DNA from: Thermoleophilia bacterium
GTDB lineage: Bacteria; Actinomycetota; Thermoleophilia; Miltoncostaeales; Miltoncostaeaceae
DNA: 64,000 bases
NCBI GenBank assembly: GCA_020438485.1
Contig: JAGQUM010000031.1
Coordinates: 45,385-109,384, forward strand
Direction of reading: 5' to 3'
Shown here: positions 43,271 through 51,828 of the stretch, piece by piece
Layout: the number at the start of each line of letters is the position of its first letter
How positions within the stretch are numbered: position 1 is the first letter of the stretch
The notes under the pieces: model-generated
What the model was told of the DNA's origin: nothing
Databases searched by the model: none
Seen by the model: only the letters and a program-made list of their open reading frames with translations
Made by a program: the position numbers and the translations under genes

Positions 43271-43688
43271 CGTCGTCTCCCCTCGTTCATACGGCCGGCC
43301 CCGACGCGACGGAGTGTGGAGGTGGCCGTGCATGCGGTGGAAGCAAAGCACGCACGCGCGGTCCGCCCTGTGTTCGGCGACCACCGCGGGCACGGCCGCG
43401 AGCCATCGTCCGGCCGACGCCCACGCCGGGAGCGATGCCCGCGATCCCCTCCTCGGGTCACGCCACGCAAGGGTCCGCCCCGCAGCCGCCACGTCCCCTA
43501 CCTCCACCCGCCGCTGGCGGCTTCGGAACCCGCTCGCGCTCGTCGTGGCAGATCGGGCGGACGGCGGGCGGTGGCGGGTCGCGCTCCACCGCGCACGTGG
43601 CGCAGACCACTACGCGCTCGGCGCCTGACGGCAGACCGGTCATACCCCCGCCTCGGCGGCCGCACGCGGCGCCCGCACCCCGGCGCCG
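43271..43688. other. Gap with one protein-fragment frame
   Basis: 418 bp without an intact gene. The only recognisable content is the short reverse-strand frame at 43458-43643, described separately. The rest is GC-rich with no clear hairpin, promoter or repeat. Confidence 0.5.
43458..43643 (-). pseudogene. Fragment of a metallo-beta-lactamase-type protein N-terminus
   Basis: 61-codon frame containing VVVCATCAVERDPPPPAVRP then ICHDERERV. This resembles the zinc-ribbon head of a common actinobacterial MBL-fold hydrolase group (pattern C-x2-C ... PPARCPICEDERQYV). The first cysteine of the second pair has become arginine and the MBL domain is missing after it; the downstream sequence does not match. 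Most simply a decayed remnant, or a small stand-alone protein of unknown role. Confidence 0.4.
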
Positions 43689-44375
43689 CTACTCGAGCGG
43701 CGTGACGTGCCGATCGACGATCTCGGGGGCCGCGTCGTCGCACGCGCGCACCACCTGCCCCATCTGCTCGGCCAGGCGCTCCGTTACACCCGCGCGTCCG
43801 GCGGCCTCCTCGAGTACCCGCAGGGCGGACACGACTTCGACGGGCAGGTCGTCCTGCCGGTGGGCCAGGGGCTCGCTGGCCCGCACGAACGCGCCGTACG
43901 CCCGCCACGCTCGATCCTGCAGCAGCGCCCCGCGATCCACCTCGGGAAAGGACGCGCGCGCGCGCAACGGGTCGGTGCGCCACCCGCCGAGCGCGTCGAC
44001 GGCCTCGATGAGCGCGCCCAGCGAATCGACCACCGCCGCGTCGTCCCCGAGCGCGGCGATGGCCCGGGCGGCCGCCCGGTTGAGGTAGGCCAGCCGCTCC
44101 GGGTCGATGCTGTGCTCGACGTGCTCCCACACGAGGCCGGCGGTGACGATCTGGCGCACGTCGCGGCGTGACCGGGCGATCCTGCCGCCGATCAGGCACG
44201 CCACACCGTCTGGCGGCACGGCCGCCAGATGGGCCCGGCGCCCGTCGGCGATCTCCACCGCCCGCACACCCGAGGGCGTCACCCCCAGCAGCGATGTGAT
44301 TGCGTCCCGGGCCCGGGTCAACTCGTCCACCAAGGCCGCGACGGCGGCCTCGGGATCGGGGTTCGGCGCGTTCAT
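43689..44375 (-). CDS. Hypothetical protein
   Basis: 228-residue, mostly helical soluble protein, not recognised. It begins MNAPNPDPEAAVAALVDELT, has LIGGRIARSRRDVRQIVTAG in the middle, and a helical C-terminus ending VDRHVTPLE. No metal site, membrane segment or known motif. The start has TAGGGT (44383-44388, reverse strand) 7 nt before it, and only 58 bp separate it from the divergent NUDIX gene, which has its own -10 box. Confidence 0.7.
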   Translation of the reverse strand: MNAPNPDPEAAVAALVDELTRARDAITSLLGVTPSGVRAVEIADGRRAHLAAVPPDGVACLIGGRIARSRRDVRQIVTAGLVWEHVEHSIDPERLAYLNRAAARAIAALGDDAAVVDSLGALIEAVDALGGWRTDPLRARASFPEVDRGALLQDRAWRAYGAFVRASEPLAHRQDDLPVEVVSALRVLEEAAGRAGVTERLAEQMGQVVRACDDAAPEIVDRHVTPLE

Positions 44376-44433
44376 GAGCACAACCCTACGCGGACCGGGT
44401 CCCCGCCCCCGCGGGCCGGTAGTGTCGCTTCCC

Positions 44434-45021
44434 GTGAGCACCGGCGACCCCCCACGCGAGCACCCCGAGCTCGCGGACCTCCGCGCACGCCTGGTCGCCC
44501 ACTTCGCCCGCCACGAGCGCGTGGTCGTGACCGCCGACGACCGCCCCGCCGCCGTGCTGCTGCTGGTGTTCGAGCGTGACGGCGTGCCCTGTCTGCTTCT
44601 CACCAAGCGCTCCGCGGACCTCGTTCACCATCCCGGGCAGGTGAGCCTGCCCGGGGGAAGCATGGACCCGGGCGATACCGACCTCGCGGCCACCGCGCTG
44701 CGCGAGACGTGGGAGGAGGTCGGGATCCCGCCCGAGGCCGTCGACGTGCTGGGCATGCTGGACGACGTCCACGTGTGGGTCTCGGGGTTCGTGCTCACGC
44801 CCGTCGTCGGCATCGCGCGGATCCCGTTCGCCGTGACGATCAACCCGGCCGAGATCGAGCGGGCGATGCTGGTGCCCGTCGCCAGCGTGGTGGACCACGA
44901 CGCCCTCCTTCCCGTCGACGCCGGGCGGCGCGACCTGCGCTACCCGCTGGACGGGGAGGACGTCTGGGGCGCCACGGGTCTCGTGCTGCGGGCGTTCGTG
45001 CGTGCCCTGACCGCCGGATAG
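44434..45021 (+). CDS. NUDIX hydrolase, CoA-pyrophosphatase-like
   Basis: 195-residue NUDIX protein. The Nudix box is GGSMDPGDTDLAATALRETW then EEVGI, with Asp at the first acidic position. The preceding LLTKRSADLVHHPGQVSLPG is the NuCoA-type signature of NudL/YeaB, enzymes that split coenzyme A or related dinucleotides. GTG 44434 has TAGTGT (44420-44425) 8 nt upstream. Confidence 0.88.
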   Translation: MSTGDPPREHPELADLRARLVAHFARHERVVVTADDRPAAVLLLVFERDGVPCLLLTKRSADLVHHPGQVSLPGGSMDPGDTDLAATALRETWEEVGIPPEAVDVLGMLDDVHVWVSGFVLTPVVGIARIPFAVTINPAEIERAMLVPVASVVDHDALLPVDAGRRDLRYPLDGEDVWGATGLVLRAFVRALTAG

Positions 45022-45034
45022 GGCCTGCCGGCGG

Positions 45035-45289
45035 CTAGGTCGTGCGCGGGTCCAGGGGCGGCAGGTCGACGGGCCCGGCCGCACCCCGTTCGCCCTCGAA
45101 GCCCAGATCGTGCATGCGCTGAAGCTGTGCCTCGAGGGCGGGACGCCGGGGGTGGTCGGCCGGCAGGCGGTCGAGGTAGCTCCGGATGCGCCCCCGGATC
45201 TGCAGCGCGAAGTGCGGGGCGGCGGCGCCCATGAGCGCCTCCAGCTCGTCGTCGGAGGGGACGTCGTACACGTGGCTGAGGACGGACAT
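45035..45289 (-). CDS. Hypothetical small protein
   Basis: 84-residue soluble helical protein (MSVLSHVYDVPSDDELEALM, then LQIRGRIRSYLDRLPADHP). No family recognised. TACCCT (45296-45301, reverse strand) is 6 nt before the ATG, a good leaderless start, which supports expression. It converges on the NUDIX gene. Confidence 0.6.
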   Translation of the reverse strand: MSVLSHVYDVPSDDELEALMGAAAPHFALQIRGRIRSYLDRLPADHPRRPALEAQLQRMHDLGFEGERGAAGPVDLPPLDPRTT

Positions 45290-45363
45290 GCGCGGAGGGT
45301 AGCAGCCGTGAAACCCACCGCCGGGGGCGTGGACCGGGGCTCGGGCGGGCTATCATCCCCGGG

Positions 45364-45381
45364 ATGTCCGGACCGGGATGA
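45364..45381 (+). CDS. Possible five-codon leaderless ORF before pafBC
   Basis: ATG 45364 is 7 nt after TATCAT (45351-45356), exactly the leaderless spacing. It codes MSGPG and stops at TGA 45379-45381, 18 nt before the pafBC start. The stop region contains GATGAGGTGAT, which can serve as ribosome site for the next ATG. It may let ribosomes load on the leaderless end and then restart. Confidence 0.35.
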   Translation: MSGPG

Positions 45382-45399
45382 GGTGATCACCGAACGCCC

Positions 45400-47478
45400 A
45401 TGGCGATGAGGGACGACGACAAGCTCGTGCGCCAGCTTTCGCTGGTCGCCTATCTGATGTCGCAGCAGCGACCCGTGACCGCGGACGAGATCCATGAGGC
45501 GGTCGAGGGGTACGGCGGCATGAGTGACCAAGCGTTCCTGCGCCGCTTCTACGCCGACCGCGGCGAAATCGAGGCGATGGGCCTCAAGCTCGCGGTGGAA
45601 CGCCCAAACGAGGACCCCTTCCAGGGCGACCTCTACCAGCTCCCGGCCGAGAACTACTACCTGCCGCAGATCGACTTCACCGAGCGCGAGCTGTCGGCCC
45701 TCCAGACGTGCCTGTACCTGCTCGAGGGGCAGTTCGCGTACGCCGAGCCTCTGCGCCTCGCGCTGCAGCACCTCACGCTGGGCCGCCCCAGTCCCCTGGA
45801 CGACCACGCCGCCCGCACGGTGTCGGTAAACCTGCTGGGGGGTGACTACTCCCCCGAGGTCGCCGGCCACCTGTCGAAGATCGAGTCGGCCATCACGCGC
45901 CGCAAGACCATCCGGTTCCCGTACTACTCCATCGGCCGCGACGAGCGCTCCGAGCGCGAGGTTGACCCGTACAGCCTGCTGTATCTGGGCGGCAACTGGT
46001 ACATGGTGGGCCTGTCGCACGAGCGCGGCGGCCTGCGGATCTTCCGCCTGTCGCGCATCGAGGGTCGCATCACGTTCAAGACCCGTGCCGAGCACGACTT
46101 CCCGGCCCCGGGGGAGCTCGATCTCGCCCGCTACCGCAATCGGCCGCCGTGGCAGTTCGAGGACGCGGTCGACGAGGCGGTGGTGCGCCTGTCGCCCACC
46201 ATCGCCTGGTGGGTGGAGCAGATGTTCTCCGAGTGCGGGGCGTTCCGCACGGACGACGACGGGTCGGCGCTGTTCACCACCGAGTACGGCAGCGCCCGTG
46301 CCCTGCTGACCTGGGTGCTGGGCCTCGGTCCCGAGGCCGAGGTGTTGGAGCCCGCCACGTTGCGGGAGGCCGCGGCCGCCGCCGTCGAGACCGTGCGGGA
46401 GCGCCACTCCGGCGACGACCTGCCCTCGGGGCAGCCCGCCGCGCCCCCCGCCGAGCCCGATGCCGCCGCCCCGGCGGCACCGTCGCCCGACAAGGTCGTC
46501 CCCGCCGAGAGGTTCGCGCGGCTCCTGGCGCTGATGACCCAGTTGCTTGCCGAGTGCGGGGACGCGCCCACCGCCACGCTGGACGCCGCCTCGGTCCGCG
46601 CCGCACTCAACATCGACGTGGGCGTGCTTGAGGACGACCTCACGCTGCTGAACCTCATCAACTTCGGTGGCGGCTGCTACGCGCTGTACGCGCAGGTCGA
46701 GGGCGACCAGATCCAGGTCATCAAGGAGACGTACGGCGACCGCTTCGTGCGCCCGGCCCGCCTGTCGCCCCTGGAGGCCAAGGCGCTGCTGTGGGCGCTG
46801 GAGTTCATCGGTGACCGGCTGCCCACCGAGGCCGACGATGCGCTGGTCTCGGCGCGCCACAAGGTGGAGGCCGCCATCGGGCAGGAGAACCTGCCGGGGG
46901 TCGAGATCGGCCAGGCCGCCGTGGCGAACACCGAGGTGTCTGCCGCGATCAACGCGGCGATCCGCCGTGACCTCGTGCTGGACATCGAGTACTGGACGCC
47001 GTCCAGGGACGAGTTGACGCCGCGCGCGATCGAGCCGCATCTGCTGGTGAACTCGCGCGACGCCTGGTACGTGGTGGCGTTCTGCCGCCGGGCCCGGGCC
47101 CAGCGCACGTTCCGGCTGGACCGCATCCGCGGGGCGACGGTGCGCGACGAAGCGTTCACGCGGCGGCCGGAGATCGCCCGGGTGGAGCCGGACATCGCCG
47201 CCGGCATCGGCCCCACCGCCGACGAAACACAACGCGCGTCGGTGTGGTGCTCCCCGCGGGTGGCCCGGTGGATGGTGGAGGAGCACGCGTCCCGTGAGCA
47301 CTTCGCCGACGGCTCCGCCGTCGTCGAGATCCCGTATAGGGGCGAGAATTGGGTGGTGAAGGAGGTTCTCAAGCACCAGGGCGACGCCGTGGTGCTGGCC
47401 CCGGACGCTCTGCGCCGGCGCGTGGCCGGCGTCGCCGGGCGGATGGGCGCGACGTACGCCGCGCGCACCCGTGCGTAG
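45400..47478 (+). CDS. pafBC: Fused PafB-PafC type WYL transcriptional regulator
   Basis: 692-residue protein with two tandem HTH-WYL-WCX modules. Module 1 (about 1-330): HTH KLVRQLSLVAYLMSQQRPVT, WYL region with GGNWYMVGLSHERGG and FRLSRIEGRITFK. An Ala/Pro linker (about 345-370). Module 2 (about 370-692): DKVVPAERFARLLALMTQLL, and SRDAWYVVAFCRRARAQRTF. In mycobacteria PafB and PafC are separate partners that activate the SOS-independent DNA damage response; natural fusions are known in other Actinomycetota. No Pup-proteasome gene is nearby. Confidence 0.9.
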   Translation: MAMRDDDKLVRQLSLVAYLMSQQRPVTADEIHEAVEGYGGMSDQAFLRRFYADRGEIEAMGLKLAVERPNEDPFQGDLYQLPAENYYLPQIDFTERELSALQTCLYLLEGQFAYAEPLRLALQHLTLGRPSPLDDHAARTVSVNLLGGDYSPEVAGHLSKIESAITRRKTIRFPYYSIGRDERSEREVDPYSLLYLGGNWYMVGLSHERGGLRIFRLSRIEGRITFKTRAEHDFPAPGELDLARYRNRPPWQFEDAVDEAVVRLSPTIAWWVEQMFSECGAFRTDDDGSALFTTEYGSARALLTWVLGLGPEAEVLEPATLREAAAAAVETVRERHSGDDLPSGQPAAPPAEPDAAAPAAPSPDKVVPAERFARLLALMTQLLAECGDAPTATLDAASVRAALNIDVGVLEDDLTLLNLINFGGGCYALYAQVEGDQIQVIKETYGDRFVRPARLSPLEAKALLWALEFIGDRLPTEADDALVSARHKVEAAIGQENLPGVEIGQAAVANTEVSAAINAAIRRDLVLDIEYWTPSRDELTPRAIEPHLLVNSRDAWYVVAFCRRARAQRTFRLDRIRGATVRDEAFTRRPEIARVEPDIAAGIGPTADETQRASVWCSPRVARWMVEEHASREHFADGSAVVEIPYRGENWVVKEVLKHQGDAVVLAPDALRRRVAGVAGRMGATYAARTRA

Positions 47479-47501
47479 GCTGCGGGAGGCCGTTCCCGCC
47501 G

Positions 47502-48602
47502 TCACGATCCCCTCCGCACGGCCCAGTAACGCTGCCCCTCGCCGCGGAAGACCAGTCCCTGCACCTCCAGCTCGGCGAGCGCCGCCGCGGTGGCTGCGGG
47601 GCTGATCGCCGCGCTCTGGGAGATCTGCTCGGCCCGCAGCGGCTCCCGGCGAAGCAGGCCGTACACCTCCGCGCACCGGCCGTCGGGCGGCGGCGGTGCC
47701 GGGGTGTCGGCATCGACCCAGCCGTCGTGCGGGACCTCCGAGCGGACGTCCTCGGAGCCGAGGCACACTCCGGCGCCGCTGCGGATGAGTTCGTTGGACC
47801 CCTGGCTCTGTTCCGACCACGGCCACCCGGGGACAGCGAGCGCGACGCGCCCCAGCTCCAGGGCGAAGTCGGCGGTGATGAGCGCCCCTGAGCGTCCGCG
47901 CGCCTCGATCACCACCGTCGCGTCGGCGAGCCCGGCGACGATGCGGTTGCGGGCGGGGAACCTCCACGGGGCCGGCTCCGTGTCGAGCCAGTATTCGGTG
48001 ACCACGGAGGATGCCTCGAGGATTCGACGGCGCAGGCCGGCGTTGCGGCGCGGGTAATCGTGTCCGAGCCCGCACCCGAGGACCGCGACGGTGCGGCCGC
48101 CCGCGTCGAGCGCGCCCTCGTGCGCAGCCGCGTCGATGCCCAGGGCGAGCCCGCTGACGATGACCGCTCCCTGTGCGGCGAGGTCCGCGGCGAGCGAGCG
48201 CGCGAAGGCGGCGCCGGCCGCGGACGGGTGGCGTGAGCCGACGATGGCGACGACGGGCCGTTCGTCCAGCAGCGGTGCCGTCGCGGCCCACCGGCCGGCG
48301 GCGAAGAGGCCGAACGGCGGATCGAACACCTGGCGAAGCCGTAGCGGCAGGGCGTCGGACTCGACGACGGTGGCCCCGTCGCGCAGGCAGCGGGCCCGGG
48401 CCTCAGCTACCCGGCGACGGTCCATCGCGCCGGCGAACCGCGCAACGTCGCAGCCAACGACCGCCGCCCCGCGCGCCGGCGCGAGCGAGGCCAGGCGGGC
48501 GGCCCCGCCGGCGGCGCGCGCGGCGCGCTGGAGGTCCCGGTTGAGGTCGTGGGCCAACAGGGCCAGGCCCACGACCGCCCCGACGCCGGGTCCCGGGCTC
48601 AT
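47502..48602 (-). CDS. dprA: DNA-processing protein DprA
   Basis: 366-residue Rossmann-fold protein that loads RecA on incoming single-stranded DNA. Motifs: VAIVGSRHPSAAGAAFARSL, VSGLALGIDAAAHEGALD, TVAVLGCGLGHDYP, RNRIVAGLADATVVIEARGR and SGALITADFALELGR, AVPGWPWSEQSQGSNELIRS. A winged-helix-like C-terminal domain follows (LLRREPLRAEQISQSAAISP). ATG 48602 overlaps the comM stop. Confidence 0.93.
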   Translation of the reverse strand: MSPGPGVGAVVGLALLAHDLNRDLQRAARAAGGAARLASLAPARGAAVVGCDVARFAGAMDRRRVAEARARCLRDGATVVESDALPLRLRQVFDPPFGLFAAGRWAATAPLLDERPVVAIVGSRHPSAAGAAFARSLAADLAAQGAVIVSGLALGIDAAAHEGALDAGGRTVAVLGCGLGHDYPRRNAGLRRRILEASSVVTEYWLDTEPAPWRFPARNRIVAGLADATVVIEARGRSGALITADFALELGRVALAVPGWPWSEQSQGSNELIRSGAGVCLGSEDVRSEVPHDGWVDADTPAPPPPDGRCAEVYGLLRREPLRAEQISQSAAISPAATAAALAELEVQGLVFRGEGQRYWAVRRGS

Positions 48603-50116
48603 CGCGCCTCCCCGGCGCCCGGCGCGCGCAGCGCGATGGCCTCCCACAGATGGTCGGTGCCGACCTCGTCGGCCCCGGCCAGGTCGGCCACGGTCCTGGC
48701 GACGCGCAGGATCCGGTCGAAACCCCGGGCGGACAGTCCCAGCCGGTCTACCGCGCGCTCCATCACCCGCTCGCCGTCACGGTCGAGGGCGGCGGCCGCG
48801 CGCGCCGCGCGCGGCCCGAGGCCGGCGTTGGGGACGACCTGACCCCGCCCCCGGCGGTGGCGGGCTGCGGCGCGCACGCGGGTCGCCACCGCGACCGACG
48901 GCTCCCCGCCCCCGGTGCCCATCAGGTCGTCGGGAGTGAGGCGGGGTACGTCCACGCGGACGTCGATGCGGTCGGCCACCGGGCCGGAGAGCCGCGCCCG
49001 GTATGCCTCGGCGCGAGCGGGTGTGCACACGCACCGCCCCTTTGCGTCCCCCGCGAACCCGCACGGGCAGGGGTTGCCCGCACAGACCAGCAGGGGCCGG
49101 GCGGGAAACCGCACCGCGATGTTGGCGCGCACCACGTCGACGACGCCGTGCTCGAGCGGTTGTCGGAGGGCGTCGATCACGGACGGGGCGAACGCGCACA
49201 CCTCGTCGAGAAACAGCACCCCGAGGTGCGCCAGGGTGATCTCCCCGGGCCGCGGCACCCGGCCGCCGCCCACGAGGCCCGGCACCGAGATGCTGTGGTG
49301 CGGGGCGCGGAACGGGCGGCGGGTGATGAGCGGGGCGCCGGGGTCGAGCAGGCCGACCACGGAGTGGATGCGCGTGACCTCGACGGCCTCCTCGCGTGTA
49401 AGGGGAGGAAGGATCCCGGGAAGCCGACGGGCCAGCATCGTCTTGCCACTACCGGGCGGCCCCATCATGAGCAACGAGTGGCCGCCCGCGGCGCAGATCT
49501 CCAGGGCCCTCCGCGCGGCGGACTGTCCGCGGCAGTCGAGGAGATCCGGCGGCTCCGCCCCTCCGTCGTGGCCCCGGGCGGCCTCCACCGGGCGGGCCTC
49601 CCGCGTTCCCGCCAGCGTCTCGGCGGCGTCGCGCAGGTCGCGGACCGGTACCACCTCTGCCCCGCCCGCGACCAGGGCCGCCTCCGCCGCGTTCTCGCAC
49701 GGCACGACGAGGCGCCGCCACCCGCAGCGACGGGCGTGCTCGGCCATGGCCAGCACGCCGGGCACGGGCCGCAGCACGCCGTCGAGCCCCAGCTCCCCGG
49801 CTGCGCCCACCCCGTCGAGGCTCGCGGCGGGCATCTGCCCGGAGGCGGCGAGGATGGAGAGCGCGATCGGCAGGTCGTACTGGGCGCTCGACTTACGCAG
49901 GTCGGCGGGCGCGAGGTTGGCAACGATCCGACGCGTGGGAACGGCGTACGCCTGGTTGACGATGCCCGAGCGCACGCGCTCGCGCGCCTCCCGGACGGCG
50001 GCGTCGGGCAGTCCCACCACGCTGAACGCCGGGAGACCCGGCCGGAGATCGACCTCGACCTGCACGGTGGAGGTGTCGAGCCCGACGAGTGTGGGTGAGG
50101 GGATGGCGCAGACCAT
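48599..50116 (-). CDS. comM: ComM/YifB magnesium-chelatase-like AAA ATPase
   Basis: 505-residue hexameric helicase that drives branch migration in natural transformation. N-terminal Lon-protease-like domain (VQVEVDLRPGLPAFSVVGLP, SSAQYDLPIALSILAA), Walker A MMGPPGSGKTMLARRLPGIL, RPFRAPHHSISVPGLVGGG, Walker B GVLFLDEVCAF and a CxCG zinc-like loop in AGNPCPCGFAGD. The start at 50116 is set by the family. Forms an operon with dprA. Confidence 0.93.
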   Translation of the reverse strand: MVCAIPSPTLVGLDTSTVQVEVDLRPGLPAFSVVGLPDAAVREARERVRSGIVNQAYAVPTRRIVANLAPADLRKSSAQYDLPIALSILAASGQMPAASLDGVGAAGELGLDGVLRPVPGVLAMAEHARRCGWRRLVVPCENAAEAALVAGGAEVVPVRDLRDAAETLAGTREARPVEAARGHDGGAEPPDLLDCRGQSAARRALEICAAGGHSLLMMGPPGSGKTMLARRLPGILPPLTREEAVEVTRIHSVVGLLDPGAPLITRRPFRAPHHSISVPGLVGGGRVPRPGEITLAHLGVLFLDEVCAFAPSVIDALRQPLEHGVVDVVRANIAVRFPARPLLVCAGNPCPCGFAGDAKGRCVCTPARAEAYRARLSGPVADRIDVRVDVPRLTPDDLMGTGGGEPSVAVATRVRAAARHRRGRGQVVPNAGLGPRAARAAAALDRDGERVMERAVDRLGLSARGFDRILRVARTVADLAGADEVGTDHLWEAIALRAPGAGEAR

Positions 50117-50516
50117 GGGCGGGATGCTGGCGCCCGGGGTGTGACGCGTGGCACGCCGTTTGCGCCGAACCTGCGCCGACGGCCGCCCGGGCGGTCCCGG
50201 GGCGAGGTGCGGCGCGTCGGGGAGGGCGCGGAACGCACACCGGGGTGCGCCGCCTCGTGGTGGAGACCCACGACGTTCGCGGAGATCGACCACAGCCCGG
50301 TGGCCATGGCCGAACGCCCCGGGCCACTACCCGCGCGGCGGCCCGAGGTGCCCGCCGGCCGGAAGGCGAGCGGCGCCGCCACCGGGCGGATCCGGACGCC
50401 ACGGACCACGCGGAGGCGTTGCAGGCACGCCCGAACCGAGTTCCGGCACACCCCCGTGACCCCTCGGGCACGCTGCGTGGCACACCCGAGCGCCGTGCCC
50501 GTGTGGGTTAACGGGC
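50117..50516. other. 400-bp gap between comM and yraN
   Basis: GC-rich stretch between two divergent genes. Open frames here look like composition effects (Arg/Pro-rich, no family match). I see no convincing hairpin or repeat; TAACGG just before yraN is a poor -10 candidate. Confidence 0.4.
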
Positions 50517-50879
50517 ATGCCGTCGCGCCCCACACCCATCCGAGGCGAGTCGTTCGCGTGTTGGTGGCTGCGCCTGCACGGTTACCGCATCCTGGCCCGC
50601 AACTGGCGTGTCCCTGGCGGCGAGATCGACATCGTCGCCCGCCGCGGTGGGGTCGTCGCGTTCGTCGAGGTCAAGGCCCGGCGCGACGGGGGGCACGCGC
50701 ACGCGGCACTGCACCACCATCAGCTGGGTCGCGTGGCCCGCGCAGCAGCCGCGTTCCGCCACGGGCGCGCCGACGCGGCGGGCACACCGCGCCTCGACGT
50801 GATGCTGGTCTGGGGCAGCGGCCTCGGCCGCCGGGTGCGCTGGCTGCGCGGCGTGGAGGCGGACGATGCCGCTATTTGA
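50517..50879 (+). CDS. yraN: UPF0102 (YraN) nuclease-like protein
   Basis: 120-residue restriction-nuclease-like fold: [20 protein letters not shown], the metal-site pattern [20 protein letters not shown] and [16 protein letters not shown]. Function is still unclear in most bacteria; it belongs to the usual rplS-rnhB-yraN-comM-dprA neighbourhood, but here it is turned around and runs opposite to the rest. Its stop overlaps the site-2 protease stop by 8 bp. Confidence 0.9.
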   Translation: MPSRPTPIRGESFACWWLRLHGYRILARNWRVPGGEIDIVARRGGVVAFVEVKARRDGGHAHAALHHHQLGRVARAAAAFRHGRADAAGTPRLDVMLVWGSGLGRRVRWLRGVEADDAAI

Positions 50880-51828
50880 GGCTGGGGCGCGCCACGTCCT
50901 GCCCCAGCGCCACCCAGCTGCGCTCCACCCCGACGGCGTCGACCCCCCTCCACGCGACGTCCCACAGCACGCCACCGACCGGGGTGAACGCCACGAGAAA
51001 GAAGATGACGAACAGCGAGTAGCGGGCGATCTCCCACATGGACACCCGCACCTCGTCGGGCAGGTACGGGTCGATGATCCCGTAGCCGTCGAGGCCGGGG
51101 ATGGGCATCAGGTTGAGCGCCGCGGTGAGCATCTCCAGCCAGCCGAGGTACGCCAGGGCGGTGGCGAGCCACACGGCGTGGAACTCGATGAGGCGCGTGG
51201 CGCCCAGGCACGCGGCGCCGAACACGATGTTGACGGCCGGGCCGGCCGCCGACACGAGCGCCTCGCGTCCCCGGCTGCGGATGGCGCCGCGGTCGATCCA
51301 GACGGCCCCGCCAGGCAGGCCGATGCCGCCCAGCACCAAGAACACGATGGGCAGCACGAAAGACAGCACGGGGTCGGTGTACTTGCGCGGGTCCATCGTG
51401 AGGTAGCCCTTGCCCACCACCGAGTGGTCGCCGCTGCGATACGCCACGAACGCGTGCGCCCACTCGTGGAGGCACAGGGAGATGAGCCAGCCCAGGATGA
51501 CCATCGCGACGCCGAGCGCCTTCACGGCCCCGGGGATCTCCAGCGCGGTGGGGCTCCCCTGGGCCCACAGCGCCCCGATGAGGGCGAACCAGACGACGAG
51601 CATCCCGAGAAACAGCGGCGAGGGACGGCGCAACGAGCGGCCGTGGGCGGTGAGCTCACGGGCCACGGTGGGCCGCTGGCGGCGTTCCTCGGCGATGCAC
51701 TGGATGCAGCGGAGGCCGACGGCGGCCTGAACGGCGCAGTCCGGGCAGATGGGGCGCTCGCAGCGCGAGCACGAGACCAGGGTCTCCCGCCCGGGGTGAA
51801 ACGCGCACGTCGGGGCGTCCTCAGCCAT
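50872..51828 (-). CDS. M50-like site-2 protease with B-box zinc finger
   Basis: 318-residue membrane metalloprotease. Residues 8-44 form a B-box-like module with C8, H11, C20, C23, C28, C31, C41, C44, at exactly the spacing of the rhomboid at 4193-5116. The protease core has HEWAH (in [18 protein letters not shown]) and the third ligand in [14 protein letters not shown] (usual LNLLPIPPLDG). About six helices. The ATG overlaps rnhB by 8 nt, so it rides in the translation operon. Substrates unknown. Confidence 0.88.
   Translation of the reverse strand: MAEDAPTCAFHPGRETLVSCSRCERPICPDCAVQAAVGLRCIQCIAEERRQRPTVARELTAHGRSLRRPSPLFLGMLVVWFALIGALWAQGSPTALEIPGAVKALGVAMVILGWLISLCLHEWAHAFVAYRSGDHSVVGKGYLTMDPRKYTDPVLSFVLPIVFLVLGGIGLPGGAVWIDRGAIRSRGREALVSAAGPAVNIVFGAACLGATRLIEFHAVWLATALAYLGWLEMLTAALNLMPIPGLDGYGIIDPYLPDEVRVSMWEIARYSLFVIFFLVAFTPVGGVLWDVAWRGVDAVGVERSWVALGQDVARPSLK

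Noticed and set aside
43314..44088. Forward-strand open frames in the 43.3-44.1 kb gap
   Set aside because: Arg/Pro/Ser-rich composition, no start signals, and antisense to the recognisable fragment and to the hypothetical gene at 43689-44375.
44386..48291. A 1301-codon open frame on the reverse strand
   Set aside because: It lies antisense to NUDIX and PafBC and out of frame with dprA; its sequence is Arg/Gly/His-rich with no family match. Such long shadows are caused by the high GC content.
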